64,000 bases of DNA from Manganitrophus sp963718695 (GCA_963718695.1 OY970371.1:2604001-2668000), one strand, 5' to 3'. Shown: positions 53,956 through 61,268, counted from the first letter of the stretch. Notes: generated from the sequence alone by a model not told the origin. Translations and numbers: made by a program.

Positions 53956-54747
53956 TTATTTTTCATTCTTCTTCGCTTCTTCCCAGAGCGCATCCATCTC
54001 TTCCAGAGAGAGCGAATCGAGCGGGACGCCCCGCTGCTTCGCCTCCGACTCCATCGATTGAAACCGGTCGGTGAAGCGTTGAATGGTCCCGCGAAGCGCA
54101 TCTTCCGGGTTCACCTTTAGGAATCGGGCCGCATTCACCACGGAGAAGAGGAGGTCTCCCATTTCCGCTTCGATTCGCGCGGGGTCTCCGTCCGCGATGG
54201 CCGTTCGAACCTCCTGAAATTCTTCCTCAATTTTACCAAAGACCGGCTCAATCGTCTTCCAGTCAAATCCGACCCGGGCCGCCCTGGCTTGAATTTGGTG
54301 CGCCCGCAACAGCGCCGGAAGCTGTCGCGGAATTCCGTCTAATACCGATTTGCGGGATTTGTTTCGCTCTTCTTTCTTCTTCATCTCTTCCCAGCGGGCG
54401 AGGACCGAATTGCTGTCGAGCGGCGGCGCGGCCGATGGTTCGGGAGAGAAGACATGCGGATGCCGGCGGGTCATCTTTTCCAGTGAAGTACGGAGAACCG
54501 CTTCAATGTCGAATTGGTTTCGCTCCTTCGCGATTTGCGAATGGAAGAGAACCTGAAAAAGGAGATCGCCGAGTTCTTCGCAGAGCGGTTCCGCTTTTCC
54601 CGCTTCAATCGCTTCGAGGACCTCATAGGCCTCTTCGATCAAAAAGGGCTTCAGCGATTCGGGTGTCTGCGCGCGGTCCCACGGACATCCCCCTTCCGCG
54701 CGAAGCCGCTCCATCAACGCGACGAGTTCATCGAATGATTTCGACAT
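53956..54747 (-). CDS. mazG: Nucleoside triphosphate pyrophosphohydrolase MazG
   Basis: A 263-aa all-helical house-cleaning enzyme that hydrolyses NTPs to NMPs and pyrophosphate. Two MazG domains are present; the first has EGGCPWDRAQT, EEAYEVLEAIE and EELGDLLFQVLFHSQIA, the second KIEEEFQEVRTAIADGD and EAEMGDLLFSVVNAARFLK, with the metal-binding ExxE/ExxD residues intact. It lies immediately beside the cassette region and is probably the upstream member of the pilus operon by position only. Confidence 0.95.
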   Translation of the reverse strand: MSKSFDELVALMERLRAEGGCPWDRAQTPESLKPFLIEEAYEVLEAIEAGKAEPLCEELGDLLFQVLFHSQIAKERNQFDIEAVLRTSLEKMTRRHPHVFSPEPSAAPPLDSNSVLARWEEMKKKEERNKSRKSVLDGIPRQLPALLRAHQIQARAARVGFDWKTIEPVFGKIEEEFQEVRTAIADGDPARIEAEMGDLLFSVVNAARFLKVNPEDALRGTIQRFTDRFQSMESEAKQRGVPLDSLSLEEMDALWEEAKKNEK

Positions 54748-55176
54748 ACTTCTCCTTATAAACCCGACTATTATACAAGCTTTGAGGAGAGATGCAAGGG
54801 GGAACAGGTTGGTTCACCAAACGGATGGGATGAAATTTCTTGCCGACTATTTCCTTTTTGAACACGCACGCGCATCGCATTCCTCGCAGCTTGCTGCGAG
54901 GTTAGACGCGCGAATGTGCCGTTGCAATGGATGGGTGAACCTCCACCCTCCACCCACATCGTTCGCGGAGCGAACCATACAAATAGAGCCTTTTTATCCT
55001 TTCGGGTCGAAGATTCCCCGCACCTTGCTGCGGGGGAGCTTCAATAATATGGCGAGGGTCACCGATTGCAACCGCACGCGCTCACCATGGTATGAGAATC
55101 ACCCAGCATCAGCGGTCTTTAAATTGGGATGTGTCCCGGTTTTTAAAATTAGGACACACGGTCCAGCAAACTCCTA
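54748..55176. repeat. Non-coding left flank of the cassette region with nested palindromes
   Basis: 429 bp without a gene. Contains CCTCGCAGC-TT-GCTGCGAGG (near 54885), GTTCGCGGAGCGAAC (near 54972) and CCCCGCA...TGCGGGG (near 55017), all with the stem word CTTGCTGCG. Near 55127 it has GGGATGTGTCCC, a word that recurs at about 58038 in the array. This suggests a patchwork of repeat fragments at the island edge. Confidence 0.6.
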
Positions 55177-55518
55177 TCAGGACTCCGGGTCGAACATGAT
55201 CTCGCTAACCTCCTGCGCGCAGCGACACCCAGCGGCGATCCGGGCAGCCCAAACGAGTGCCTCCTCACGTGAAGAAACCTCGATGATTGAAAACCCGCCG
55301 ATAACTGCCTTTGTCTCCGGCACTGGTCCGACCGAGATGGTCCCGTCTGTCGCAACAATGGTCGATTGCTGGCGCTGGACACCGCCGCCGAAGATCCAGA
55401 CCCCTGCGGCCTTTGCTTCCCGAACCACATTATGTGATGCCTCGCCCACCGACGGCCAATCTTCATCAGGAATATGGTCCATCGAGCCGTCATCAAACGA
55501 AATCAAGTACCGAGGCAT
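55177..55518 (-). CDS. YCII-domain protein (cassette gene)
   Basis: A 113-aa protein with MPRYLISFDDGSMDHIPDE at the start and a YCII-like core (KAAGVWIFGGGVQ...GFSIIEVSSREEALVWAARIAAGCRCAQEVSEIMF). YCII proteins resemble dimeric ferredoxin-fold enzymes with a His/Asp pair; roles are mostly unknown. I start at the ATG that gives the family N-terminus (55518). Common as a stand-alone gene in soil bacteria and a plausible cassette cargo. Confidence 0.8.
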   Translation of the reverse strand: MPRYLISFDDGSMDHIPDEDWPSVGEASHNVVREAKAAGVWIFGGGVQRQQSTIVATDGTISVGPVPETKAVIGGFSIIEVSSREEALVWAARIAAGCRCAQEVSEIMFDPES

Positions 55519-55538
55519 CGTATCATTCCTTCTTTGTG

Positions 55539-55560
55539 GCCTAACGCCCGACATGACCCA
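55539..55560 (-). repeat. attC fragment
   Basis: Reads TGTCGGGCGTTAGGC on the minus strand, a typical attC 3' end (R' GTTAGGC at 55545-55539), 21 bases upstream of the YCII start. The matching R'' arm is not found after the reductase stop, so the site is truncated. Confidence 0.5.
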
Positions 55561-55568
55561 TCTCCGAG

Positions 55569-56126
55569 TCAGCGCGCGCGCCGGTAGTGCATGGCGACCG
55601 CGCCGTTGCGGAGCGGCTTCGCCGAGATCAACTCGAGCCGTCGCGTGCTGGGCAGCCCGCTCTCGTACAGGGTCGGGCCGTGGCCGGCGATCCTGGGGTG
55701 GACAAGTAACTTGTACTCGTCGATCAGATCCAGCCGGTCCAGCTCGGTCGCGAGCTTGCCGCTACCGAGGAGCACGCCGGCCGGGGTCGCGTCCTTGAGC
55801 TTCTGCACGCTGGTGCGCAAGTCGCCGGCGATCTGGTGGCTGTTGGTCCACGGGAAGTCCTTTCGCGTCGAGGACACCACGTACTTCGGCTTGGCCTCCA
55901 ACTTGACCGCCCACTCGCGCATCACCGGCGGTGCCTCCGCGTCGCCGCGGGCGACCGCTGGCCAGTAGCTTTCCATCATCTCGTAGGTGACGCGGCCCCA
56001 CAGCATCGCCCCGCCCTCGTCCATGAGGCGGGTGAAGAAGGCGTGTGTCTCGTCGTCGGCGATTCCTTCCTGGTGGTCGACGCAGCCGTCCAGGGTGACG
56101 TTGATACTGAAGGTCAAGAGTCCCAT
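55569..56126 (-). CDS. RibD-C/dihydrofolate reductase-like protein (cassette gene)
   Basis: A 185-aa member of the bacterial bifunctional deaminase-reductase C-terminal family: GLLTFSINVTLDGCVDH, AMLWGRVTYEMMESYWP, AGVLLGSGKLATELDRLDLIDEYKLLVHPRIAGHGPTLY. Such single-domain proteins are NAD(P)H-dependent reductases related to DHFR; the natural substrate is unknown. Very GC-rich in third positions compared with the flanking genes. Not the dfrA type of resistance cassette. Confidence 0.85.
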   Translation of the reverse strand: MGLLTFSINVTLDGCVDHQEGIADDETHAFFTRLMDEGGAMLWGRVTYEMMESYWPAVARGDAEAPPVMREWAVKLEAKPKYVVSSTRKDFPWTNSHQIAGDLRTSVQKLKDATPAGVLLGSGKLATELDRLDLIDEYKLLVHPRIAGHGPTLYESGLPSTRRLELISAKPLRNGAVAMHYRRAR

Positions 56127-56214
56127 GGTGTCCTCCGTTCGAGATACGCGACGAGCCGCCCGCCGTCTGGCTCCAAGGGCACGAGCCCAATTCGCGAGGT
56201 GCTCACCCTGTGTC

Positions 56215-56311
56215 GCCTAACGACACCGTTCACTTGCTGCGGCGGCTGGTGAAACTTTGAACCGGGAAAAACTGAAATGCCGCCGCGGTCAGGTGCAACG
56301 GCTGGTTCGGC
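56215..56311 (-). repeat. attC site (97 bp)
   Basis: Minus strand from GCCGAAC (56311-56305) to GTTAGGC (56221-56215). The arms AACCAGCCGTTGCACC...CGCGGCGGC and GCCGCCGCAGCAAGTG..ACGGTG are imperfect complements, with an AT-rich central part. It lies between the SnoaL-like stop and the reductase start. Confidence 0.82.
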
Positions 56312-56323
56312 GCGTCTCGCATC

Positions 56324-56725
56324 TCACGACCTCAGCTTCGCCACCGGGGACAACGTGTGGGCATCGCGGGCCAGGAGCCAGCGGCCGTCGGGTTGCTTGC
56401 GGTAGACCGTGATACGATGACCGGCGAGCTGCATCGCTTCTCCGCCGGCGCGCGGGGTCACCGATAATGCGTCCCGGCTCAGCGTGTAGGCGACTTCGCC
56501 GACGACCACGATGTCTTCCAACTCGCTGATGCAATTGATCCGAGCCTGTTGGTGGGCGGCCGAGAAGCCCGGGGAAAATCCATCCCGGCCGAACGGCGCT
56601 TGGCCCGGATTGAGAAACACGACATCGTCCGCCATCAAGCTGAGCAAGCAGACAAGATCGCCTGCGTTGACGGCATCGATCCAGGCCGTGTGCACCTCGC
56701 GGATTGCTCGTTCATCAGGTCCCAT
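56324..56725 (-). CDS. SnoaL/DUF4440-like protein (cassette gene)
   Basis: A 133-aa NTF2-like fold protein (ERAIREVHTAWIDAVNAGDLVCLLSLMADDVVFLNPGQAPFGRDGF; GHRITVYRKQPDGRWLLARDAHTL). The family binds small hydrophobic ligands or acts as an isomerase-like enzyme; the function here is unknown. ATG 56725 (MGPDER) is preferred over an upstream TTG. Confidence 0.82.
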   Translation of the reverse strand: MGPDERAIREVHTAWIDAVNAGDLVCLLSLMADDVVFLNPGQAPFGRDGFSPGFSAAHQQARINCISELEDIVVVGEVAYTLSRDALSVTPRAGGEAMQLAGHRITVYRKQPDGRWLLARDAHTLSPVAKLRS

Positions 56726-56737
56726 CTTCAACCTGCC

Positions 56738-56824
56738 GCCGAACGGCTAAGCTAACCCGCCGCGAAACGACACTGCTTAAAAATACGACGACTTTATGCA
56801 GTCGGGTTGAGCGCCTTGTTCGAC
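56738..56824 (-). repeat. attC site (87 bp)
   Basis: Minus strand from GTCGAAC (56824-56818) to GTTCGGC (56744-56738). The two arms align well: GTCGAAC-aagGCGCTCAACCC-GACTGC against GCCGAAC-ggcTAAGCTAACCC...GACACTGC. It starts directly after the nuclease stop codon. Confidence 0.83.
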
Positions 56825-57493
56825 TTAGATTTGTTCATGCTGGAAGTCGATTCCGAATACATCTCCCGGGCTGGAATACTGCGATACTCCAGCGTCCGTA
56901 GAGAATACCATCAAACAGGAAGCCGGATATGCGGGAACCTGAGGTCGAGGCCACCGCGTGAACCGCGTTGATATTGGATTCCGAAAAAAGCTCAGCTCGC
57001 GGCGTATTCCGAGAATCTCTTTCAGAAGGCCTTTCGTGTATCCTGTATTCTTACATTCGACACCGAGCCAGATTTGGGAGTGAAGGGGCCGTCCACTTAT
57101 GCCGGAGTCGGTGACGACAATATCCAACTCGTGGTAGTCCCCTCTCTGAACTGGCCGGGATGCGCCACATTGATCATAGCTGAGTGATGTGAACTCCACA
57201 TCAGTCCACAACTCGGCAACCAGATTGTGACCTCGCCGAAGCTCAAAATGTGGATATGATCGGTTGACTGGCCCCGGAGAACTCTTCAGCGGGATGAACT
57301 GACTATTGATGAGCGTAATCTGAAAATTCTCCTGCGTGAAGAGTTTCTCAATAACAATCGAAAGAACATGGGCTTCATAAAGCTTTCCAGACATGAGCGA
57401 TCGTGGAACAAGGTCGTAAGCCGTAGATGAAGACGCCGATACAAACCGCCGGATAGCCGATTCGATTCGCGCCTTGACTGCCCTCTTGTTCAT
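56825..57493 (-). CDS. PD-(D/E)XK nuclease-like protein (cassette gene)
   Basis: A 222-aa protein with no close family that I recognise, but with the restriction-endonuclease-fold pattern: Glu40 in the first helix (KLYEAHVLSIVIEKL), Asp124 (YHELDIVVTD) and Glu146-x-Lys148 (WLGVECKNTGY), spaced as in PD-(D/E)XK enzymes, followed by a helix (LLKEILGIRRELSFF). It is probably a DNase. Its ATG overlaps the stop of the upstream 137-aa gene (ATGA), so the two form one cassette and probably one system. No methyltransferase is present, so it is not a classical restriction-modification pair. Confidence 0.72.
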   Translation of the reverse strand: MNKRAVKARIESAIRRFVSASSSTAYDLVPRSLMSGKLYEAHVLSIVIEKLFTQENFQITLINSQFIPLKSSPGPVNRSYPHFELRRGHNLVAELWTDVEFTSLSYDQCGASRPVQRGDYHELDIVVTDSGISGRPLHSQIWLGVECKNTGYTKGLLKEILGIRRELSFFRNPISTRFTRWPRPQVPAYPASCLMVFSTDAGVSQYSSPGDVFGIDFQHEQI

Positions 57494-57903
57494 TCTTCTC
57501 CCTGTCGGTTTGAGTCCCCTCGATGATCCTCGTATAATTCATCAATCAAGGCCCGAAGCTTTCGAGCGATCTCCCCAAGCTCCGGGTTGGGGGCGAAGTC
57601 GATTTGCTCGACACCGTATCGCACTTGATCTTCGCCCGAAACCGTGACTCTTACACCTTCAACCGCCTCTCCTGATTCCGTTCGCACATAACGGCGAACA
57701 CGGCGAAGCACGTTGCCTAGCTGAACGTCAGATCCCAAGGTGACTTCCTCCGTCAGATGTTTCAGGTAGTAAGTGAGATCCCAGAATGGACCTTCCGAGC
57801 CACGGATGTCAGCCATGATGCGTTCGTCAACCCCACTGAGCCCCGCTTCCCTCAGCATCCGCCGCGTAGATTGAAGAATTTCTCGATAGTCCTCGTTGGT
57901 CAT
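57490..57903 (-). CDS. Small partner of the nuclease-like gene (cassette gene)
   Basis: A 137-aa acidic protein, unrecognised family. The N-terminal part is helical (EDYREILQSTRRMLREAGLSGVDERI), the middle has WDLTYYLKHLTEEVTLGSDVQLGNVLRRVRRYV, and the C-terminus ends with Glu/Asp-rich residues (LRALIDELYEDHRG). It is translationally coupled to the nuclease gene and precedes it, as antitoxins or sensor/specificity subunits often do. Role inferred from context only. Confidence 0.65.
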   Translation of the reverse strand: MTNEDYREILQSTRRMLREAGLSGVDERIMADIRGSEGPFWDLTYYLKHLTEEVTLGSDVQLGNVLRRVRRYVRTESGEAVEGVRVTVSGEDQVRYGVEQIDFAPNPELGEIARKLRALIDELYEDHRGDSNRQGEE

Positions 57904-57921
57904 GGATGCACTCTCATTTCA

Positions 57922-58011
57922 GTCGAACGACCAAGCTGAGCCGCCGCTGAAACGGCGCTCACCAAAATAATGCGGGCGCTTTAGCGGTCGGGCTCCAGCG
58001 CCGGGTTGGGC
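57922..58011 (-). repeat. attC site (90 bp)
   Basis: Minus strand from GCCCAAC (58011-58005) to GTTCGAC (57928-57922), with arms CGCTGGAGCC...CGACCGC and GCGGCGGCTCAGCTTGGTC that pair imperfectly. Ends 19 bases before the start of the 137-aa gene. Confidence 0.8.
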
Positions 58012-58082
58012 GCGCGGGACCATAGCAATAATAAACAGGGATGTGTCCCTCATTTTCTTCCCAAGTCTTTGCGGCAGACGTT

Positions 58083-58112
58083 CTCGGCGTCAAGTGAAGC
58101 GCCTGGTTCGGC
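58083..58112 (-). repeat. Half attC after the SIR2-like gene
   Basis: Minus strand GCCGAAC (58112-58106) then CAGGCGCTTCACTTGACGCC, an attC 5' half with no matching 3' half. The 70 bases that follow (58012-58082) are a gene-less fragment including GGGATGTGTCCC, also found at 55127. It suggests a recombined or decayed cassette junction. Confidence 0.6.
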
Positions 58113-58119
58113 AATGTTA

Positions 58120-59097
58120 TTATTGAGTCACTGCAATCAGTCGTTCCAAAACATCTTCTAATTTCGATGGAATTTCCACTACTGATTCGTTTACATTTAC
58201 TCCCCAATATTGCTTTATTCTTGTACCAAGGGTGTTTGCATTGGGACTAATGATTACAATTTTTCTCTTTTTCCATTCAGGATGTCGCAAAAAACGAGTT
58301 AACAGCAGCCATAAAAAACTATCTTCAGGACGCAACCCACAGCCCACAACAATAACGGTTTTTGCTTTATTTATGGCTTCAATTGCGTCAAGCATCAAAT
58401 AGCTGATTTCAACTGTAGGAATCTTCACATAACTTGGGGCTATGATATAGGGCTTTACACTGTTTCTGTTTGATGAATGCTTGGGGATAGATCTTGGGCC
58501 TAAGAAACTATGAGCTGCTGATTTTGGAAATATTTGTGCATTGAATTCAAATGACAGAGCAACACTCTCTGGTTTGCCAAAGTAGTTTTGTAGGGTAAAG
58601 TTCTCAGAACCATGAATCTTCAGTATTTGGATATTGTTGGTGTTAATGTTTTCTTCCCCGACCAACATATTTTCGATAGAGCCATATCCTTGATTAGGAT
58701 TCCAGATTCCAAGATAATCTAAGAGACCTTCTAAAAAACACTCATAATTCAAATTTAAAATTACATCGTTCTTGTGGAAAGCATTGCGTGCAAATTCTTC
58801 AAGCCAATTTTTACTTTTCAAAATATCTGAAACGAATCTGAATTGTTGAAAATATTCAGCGAGTTCCGTGTTAATGCTAACTCGTAATTCTGGTTTATAC
58901 TGGCCCTGTTGAATTTCAATATCCAATTTAGTTAACAACAACTCAATATCCTGAGTACCGTACTTGGCAGAGAGATCTTTTAATGGCGAAGAGGGATTCT
59001 TGTCGAGTAATGCGTCTATTAACTGATCATTGAGGGGTGCACTGTCAAATATAGACTTTGTGAACCCAGCACCGAAGATGAAGAAATTATAGCTCAT
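58120..59097 (-). CDS. SIR2-like protein (cassette gene)
   Basis: A 325-aa AT-rich gene product. The N-terminus MSYNFFIFGAGFTKSIF resembles the NAD-binding GAG motif of SIR2-type proteins; VILNLNYECFLEGLLDYLG and LKIHGSENF match the NxD/NYE- and H-G positions, and VIVVGCGLRPEDSFLWLLL the C-terminal Rossmann strand. Stand-alone SIR2-like domains occur in several anti-phage systems, where they deplete NAD on infection. Low G+C compared with its neighbours shows foreign origin. Confidence 0.75.
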   Translation of the reverse strand: MSYNFFIFGAGFTKSIFDSAPLNDQLIDALLDKNPSSPLKDLSAKYGTQDIELLLTKLDIEIQQGQYKPELRVSINTELAEYFQQFRFVSDILKSKNWLEEFARNAFHKNDVILNLNYECFLEGLLDYLGIWNPNQGYGSIENMLVGEENINTNNIQILKIHGSENFTLQNYFGKPESVALSFEFNAQIFPKSAAHSFLGPRSIPKHSSNRNSVKPYIIAPSYVKIPTVEISYLMLDAIEAINKAKTVIVVGCGLRPEDSFLWLLLTRFLRHPEWKKRKIVIISPNANTLGTRIKQYWGVNVNESVVEIPSKLEDVLERLIAVTQ

Positions 59098-59108
59098 TTT
59101 ATGTATGC

Positions 59109-59168
59109 GCCGAACGCCAAAGCTCAGGCGCGCCGCTTTTTGGCGTCGCCTGGAGCGCCTTGTTGGGC
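59109..59168 (-). repeat. attC site (60 bp)
   Basis: Minus strand from GCCCAAC (59168-59162) to GTTCGGC (59115-59109): GCCCAACAAGGCGCTCCAGG...GACGCC, short A-loop, GCGGC...GCCTGAGCTTTGGC, a compact, classical attC. It ends 11 bases before the SIR2-like ATG. Confidence 0.88.
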
Positions 59169-59174
59169 TGCGAT

Positions 59175-59657
59175 TTATGAGTCATAGAGTTCAATTTGCA
59201 GTTTATCGAAAGTCTTTTCGAGATCTCGACTGTAACTCTCGACAACAAAGTAATAGCGCCCCGAAGGATTAATGCCTATTCCTGGTCCAGGGCCGTTTGC
59301 GAACATTGCTATAGTACAGCTTTTCTTTGTGTAGTACTCATGAGCGAGCCCGCAACGAAAGATATCGTATACGTTGTGGCTTGCTCGAAACGACTGATAG
59401 CCTGAACCTAACAAGTCAAAGAATTGGTTGAAATTGGCGGAGGCCACGTCAGTACCATTGTTTCGTTTTACTCCGAATTTTAGTTTTCCACCGAACTCGG
59501 TGTAACAGAGCAGCCCCAGTGCTGCCAAGAAATTTCCACCGCCCGGATTAACGCCTGCGGCGTCTAGTGCCTTTGGATCGGCCTTTGCCAGTTGCATTTC
59601 GCGGCGCATGTCCGAGAACATGAAGAGCTTAGTCTGTACGAACTCATCTCGCGTCAT
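59175..59657 (-). CDS. Unknown cassette protein
   Basis: A 160-aa protein without a family that I recognise. Helical N-terminus (TRDEFVQTKLFMFSDMRREMQLAKADPKALDAAG), a Gly-rich turn (NPGGGNFLAALGLLCYTEF), then FRCGLAHEYYTKKSCTIAMF and a beta-rich end (GRYYFVVESYSRDLEKTFDKLQ). The RxGLxHxYY motif recalls the conserved R-x4-H of HEPN-like RNases, though this is speculative. Flanked by attC-type DNA on both sides. Confidence 0.65.
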   Translation of the reverse strand: MTRDEFVQTKLFMFSDMRREMQLAKADPKALDAAGVNPGGGNFLAALGLLCYTEFGGKLKFGVKRNNGTDVASANFNQFFDLLGSGYQSFRASHNVYDIFRCGLAHEYYTKKSCTIAMFANGPGPGIGINPSGRYYFVVESYSRDLEKTFDKLQIELYDS

Positions 59658-59708
59658 GTTATGCAGCCCATCGCCAGGTTACACGGGCCGCTCGCACAGC
59701 CAGCCGCA

Positions 59709-60440
59709 TCACTCATCCCGGAACCCTTCGCGTCTGCCTTGCGCGAGCTTTTCGTCGGCAAGATTCAGGTAGGCATCACGGAATTTAATCAGAGTCCGGT
59801 CCTCGGTCGCCAGCCGTTCCGCAACATCGCACAGAAGGTCTTCATAAACGCGATTGTCCACTCCGGAATCTTTCGCTTTGTAGTGGAATTCGTGCGTTAT
59901 ATCGCCCCAAGCATCCTGTAGCTTAGTTCGGACCTGAATCTCGCACGGCATATCCTCGGAAGTGATCGTAACACCGTCAGCATCCCTGCGTATGCCATCG
60001 TACGCAATCGTCGCCCTCAGATGGATTGAGCGATAGCCAGATTTCTTAGGCGTCGAGATAAAATCCTCGACTGTCGGATCTACATTCACATGCTTGGACG
60101 ATCGAAGAAGCGTCACAAACCCGTAGCAATCGTCACAAAACCAACACACCGCGCGAGCACCTATCAGATCCTCGGCAACTTCGGTGGGATAGTAGAACTG
60201 AGGCCATCCCTTTCTTTCGAGTTTCTTGAGAAAGCTTGGTAGCGTCTTGACTCGCGTAGCAATCCGAATCGCCTCGGGTGGCAGTTTCTGATTAATGGTG
60301 TGTGCCAGCGCAAGTTGCTCGAGTCGAATTTGCAGCAGGCTCTTTATCTGTTCAAGATCGCGACCATAGCGATCGTAGAACCTCACGGCTCGCGCCCTCA
60401 GCTCGTCAGGAGTGAGGCGCGGAGGTGTGTGCATCGTCAT
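59709..60440 (-). CDS. RelA/SpoT-domain nucleotidyltransferase (cassette gene)
   Basis: A 243-aa single-domain (p)ppGpp-synthetase-like protein: RVKTLPSFLKKLERKGW (with the R-x-K ATP-binding start), DLIGARAVCWFCDDC, PKKSGYRSIHLRA (131-143) and CEIQVRTKLQDAWGDITHEFHYK (166-188). No hydrolase or TGS domain. Small synthetases of this kind include growth-inhibiting toxSAS and CapRel anti-phage toxins; whether this one makes alarmones or modifies tRNA cannot be told. ATG 60440 follows GAAAGGAAC. No antitoxin gene is adjacent. Confidence 0.85.
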   Translation of the reverse strand: MTMHTPPRLTPDELRARAVRFYDRYGRDLEQIKSLLQIRLEQLALAHTINQKLPPEAIRIATRVKTLPSFLKKLERKGWPQFYYPTEVAEDLIGARAVCWFCDDCYGFVTLLRSSKHVNVDPTVEDFISTPKKSGYRSIHLRATIAYDGIRRDADGVTITSEDMPCEIQVRTKLQDAWGDITHEFHYKAKDSGVDNRVYEDLLCDVAERLATEDRTLIKFRDAYLNLADEKLAQGRREGFRDE

Positions 60441-60479
60441 GAAGTTCCTTTCACCGGCGCATTGACCGTGTAACATATA

Positions 60480-60602
60480 ATAGACAGAAATTTTTCTGCC
60501 TTATTTTACGGAAATTTTTCTGTCTATCTCTTGTGAGTCATTCCTAAATTGTTGAAAATATAAAATGTCTAAACCCGATCTCCGAGATAGACGGAAAATT
60601 TT
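60480..60602 (-). promoter_or_regulatory. Operator-like repeat array upstream of the RelA/SpoT-like gene
   Basis: Two direct copies of a 14-bp near-palindrome (CAGAAATTTTTCTG at 60485-60498 and CGGAAATTTTTCTG at 60509-60522) lie exactly 24 bp apart and are enclosed by the perfect 11-bp inverted repeat ATAGACAGAAA (60480-60490) / TTTCTGTCTAT (60517-60527). A third, inverted, related copy starts at 60584 (GAGATAGACGGAAAATTTT). The spacing places both sites on about the same helix face. It likely controls the gene. The remaining sequence, 60603-60854, shows nothing recognisable. Confidence 0.7.
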
Positions 60603-60854
60603 ATACTTTATAATTCTGGACGACCGTGGTATATCACATCGAAATCAGTAAAAGCAGTACCGTAACTGTAAACCCACTCCCCGGACACCGCGGATCAGAC
60701 ATAACCTCGAAGAAAATGGCGTCCATATGACGTGAGTGGATTTTTTCTTATAGACAGTGAGGAGCGGGAAGAAAATTTTCTGATGAGAAGCGGTGGAAAT
60801 CAGCTAACCGAAGAGAGAGGACGCAGAACGCTCCAACCTTAAATCAGCGGACCG

Positions 60855-61268
60855 CTACCACTCGTTGTAAGAAGTCCCGTTGGTCCCGATGATATCGCTG
60901 CCGGAGTGGACGTCGTAAATTCCGGATTCATCCCCTTCGGAGACGAAGATCTCGACCCAGCTATCGGAGGTGCCGGTAAAGGGATCGACCGGGATGGCCC
61001 GGAGATATCCTTTTTCGACAAGGTCGGGGAGGGCGGAGGGATAGCTTCCCTGATCGGCATGGTATTGATCGATGACGTCGCGCAGCACATAGAGATCTTT
61101 TTTGAGCGCCGCTTCTTTGGCCTTGACGGTGGCGATGCGATAGGAGGGCTCGGCCAGGGTGACGAGGATGCCGACAATCGCCACAACGACCATCAACTCG
61201 ATCAGGGTAAATCCCCTCTCCCCTCCCTGTCTGATTCCGTTAAAGATCCGATGGACCTGCTTCACCAT
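60855..61268 (-). CDS. gspG: Type II secretion/type IV pilin-like pseudopilin (GspG type)
   Basis: A 137-aa pre-pseudopilin with the type III signal sequence GERG-FTLIELMVVVAIVG (cleavage after Gly19, Glu at mature position 5), then the GspG-like helix and SYPSALPDLVEKGYLRAIPVDPFTG region, with the usual PxDPF(tG) motif and a C-terminal loop of acidic residues (ESGIYDVHSGSD) that may bind calcium. It would be the fibre subunit for the E/F/M/N/O/P genes at 48-54 kb, from which the cassette block separates it. No prepilin peptidase or secretin in the window. Confidence 0.94.
   Translation of the reverse strand: MVKQVHRIFNGIRQGGERGFTLIELMVVVAIVGILVTLAEPSYRIATVKAKEAALKKDLYVLRDVIDQYHADQGSYPSALPDLVEKGYLRAIPVDPFTGTSDSWVEIFVSEGDESGIYDVHSGSDIIGTNGTSYNEW

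Larger units (their letters stand above)
55177..60476 (-). mobile_element. Cluster of integron gene cassettes lacking an integrase (CALIN)
   Basis: Eight genes in the same orientation, each separated by non-coding DNA with attC-like sites at 56215, 56738, 57922 and 59109 and fragments at 55539 and 58083. Each good site has RYYYAAC/GTTRRRY-type ends (GTCGAAC, GCCCAAC / GTTCGGC and so on) and imperfectly complementary arms, located just before the start of one gene and just after the stop of the next, as expected for cassettes. Composition varies widely between cassettes (the SIR2-like gene is AT-rich, the reductase gene very GC-rich). No tyrosine integrase is present within the window. The block separates gspG from mazG and the pilus genes. 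Confidence 0.8.

Noticed and set aside
55569..56126. Trimethoprim-resistance dihydrofolate reductase cassette
   Set aside because: The protein belongs to the RibD C-terminal-like reductase family, not to the dfrA or dfrB types.
59658..59708. Possible attC between the RelA/SpoT-like gene and the next cassette
   Set aside because: Partly palindromic (ATGC..GCAT ends) but lacks recognisable RYYYAAC/GTTRRRY ends; not called as a site.
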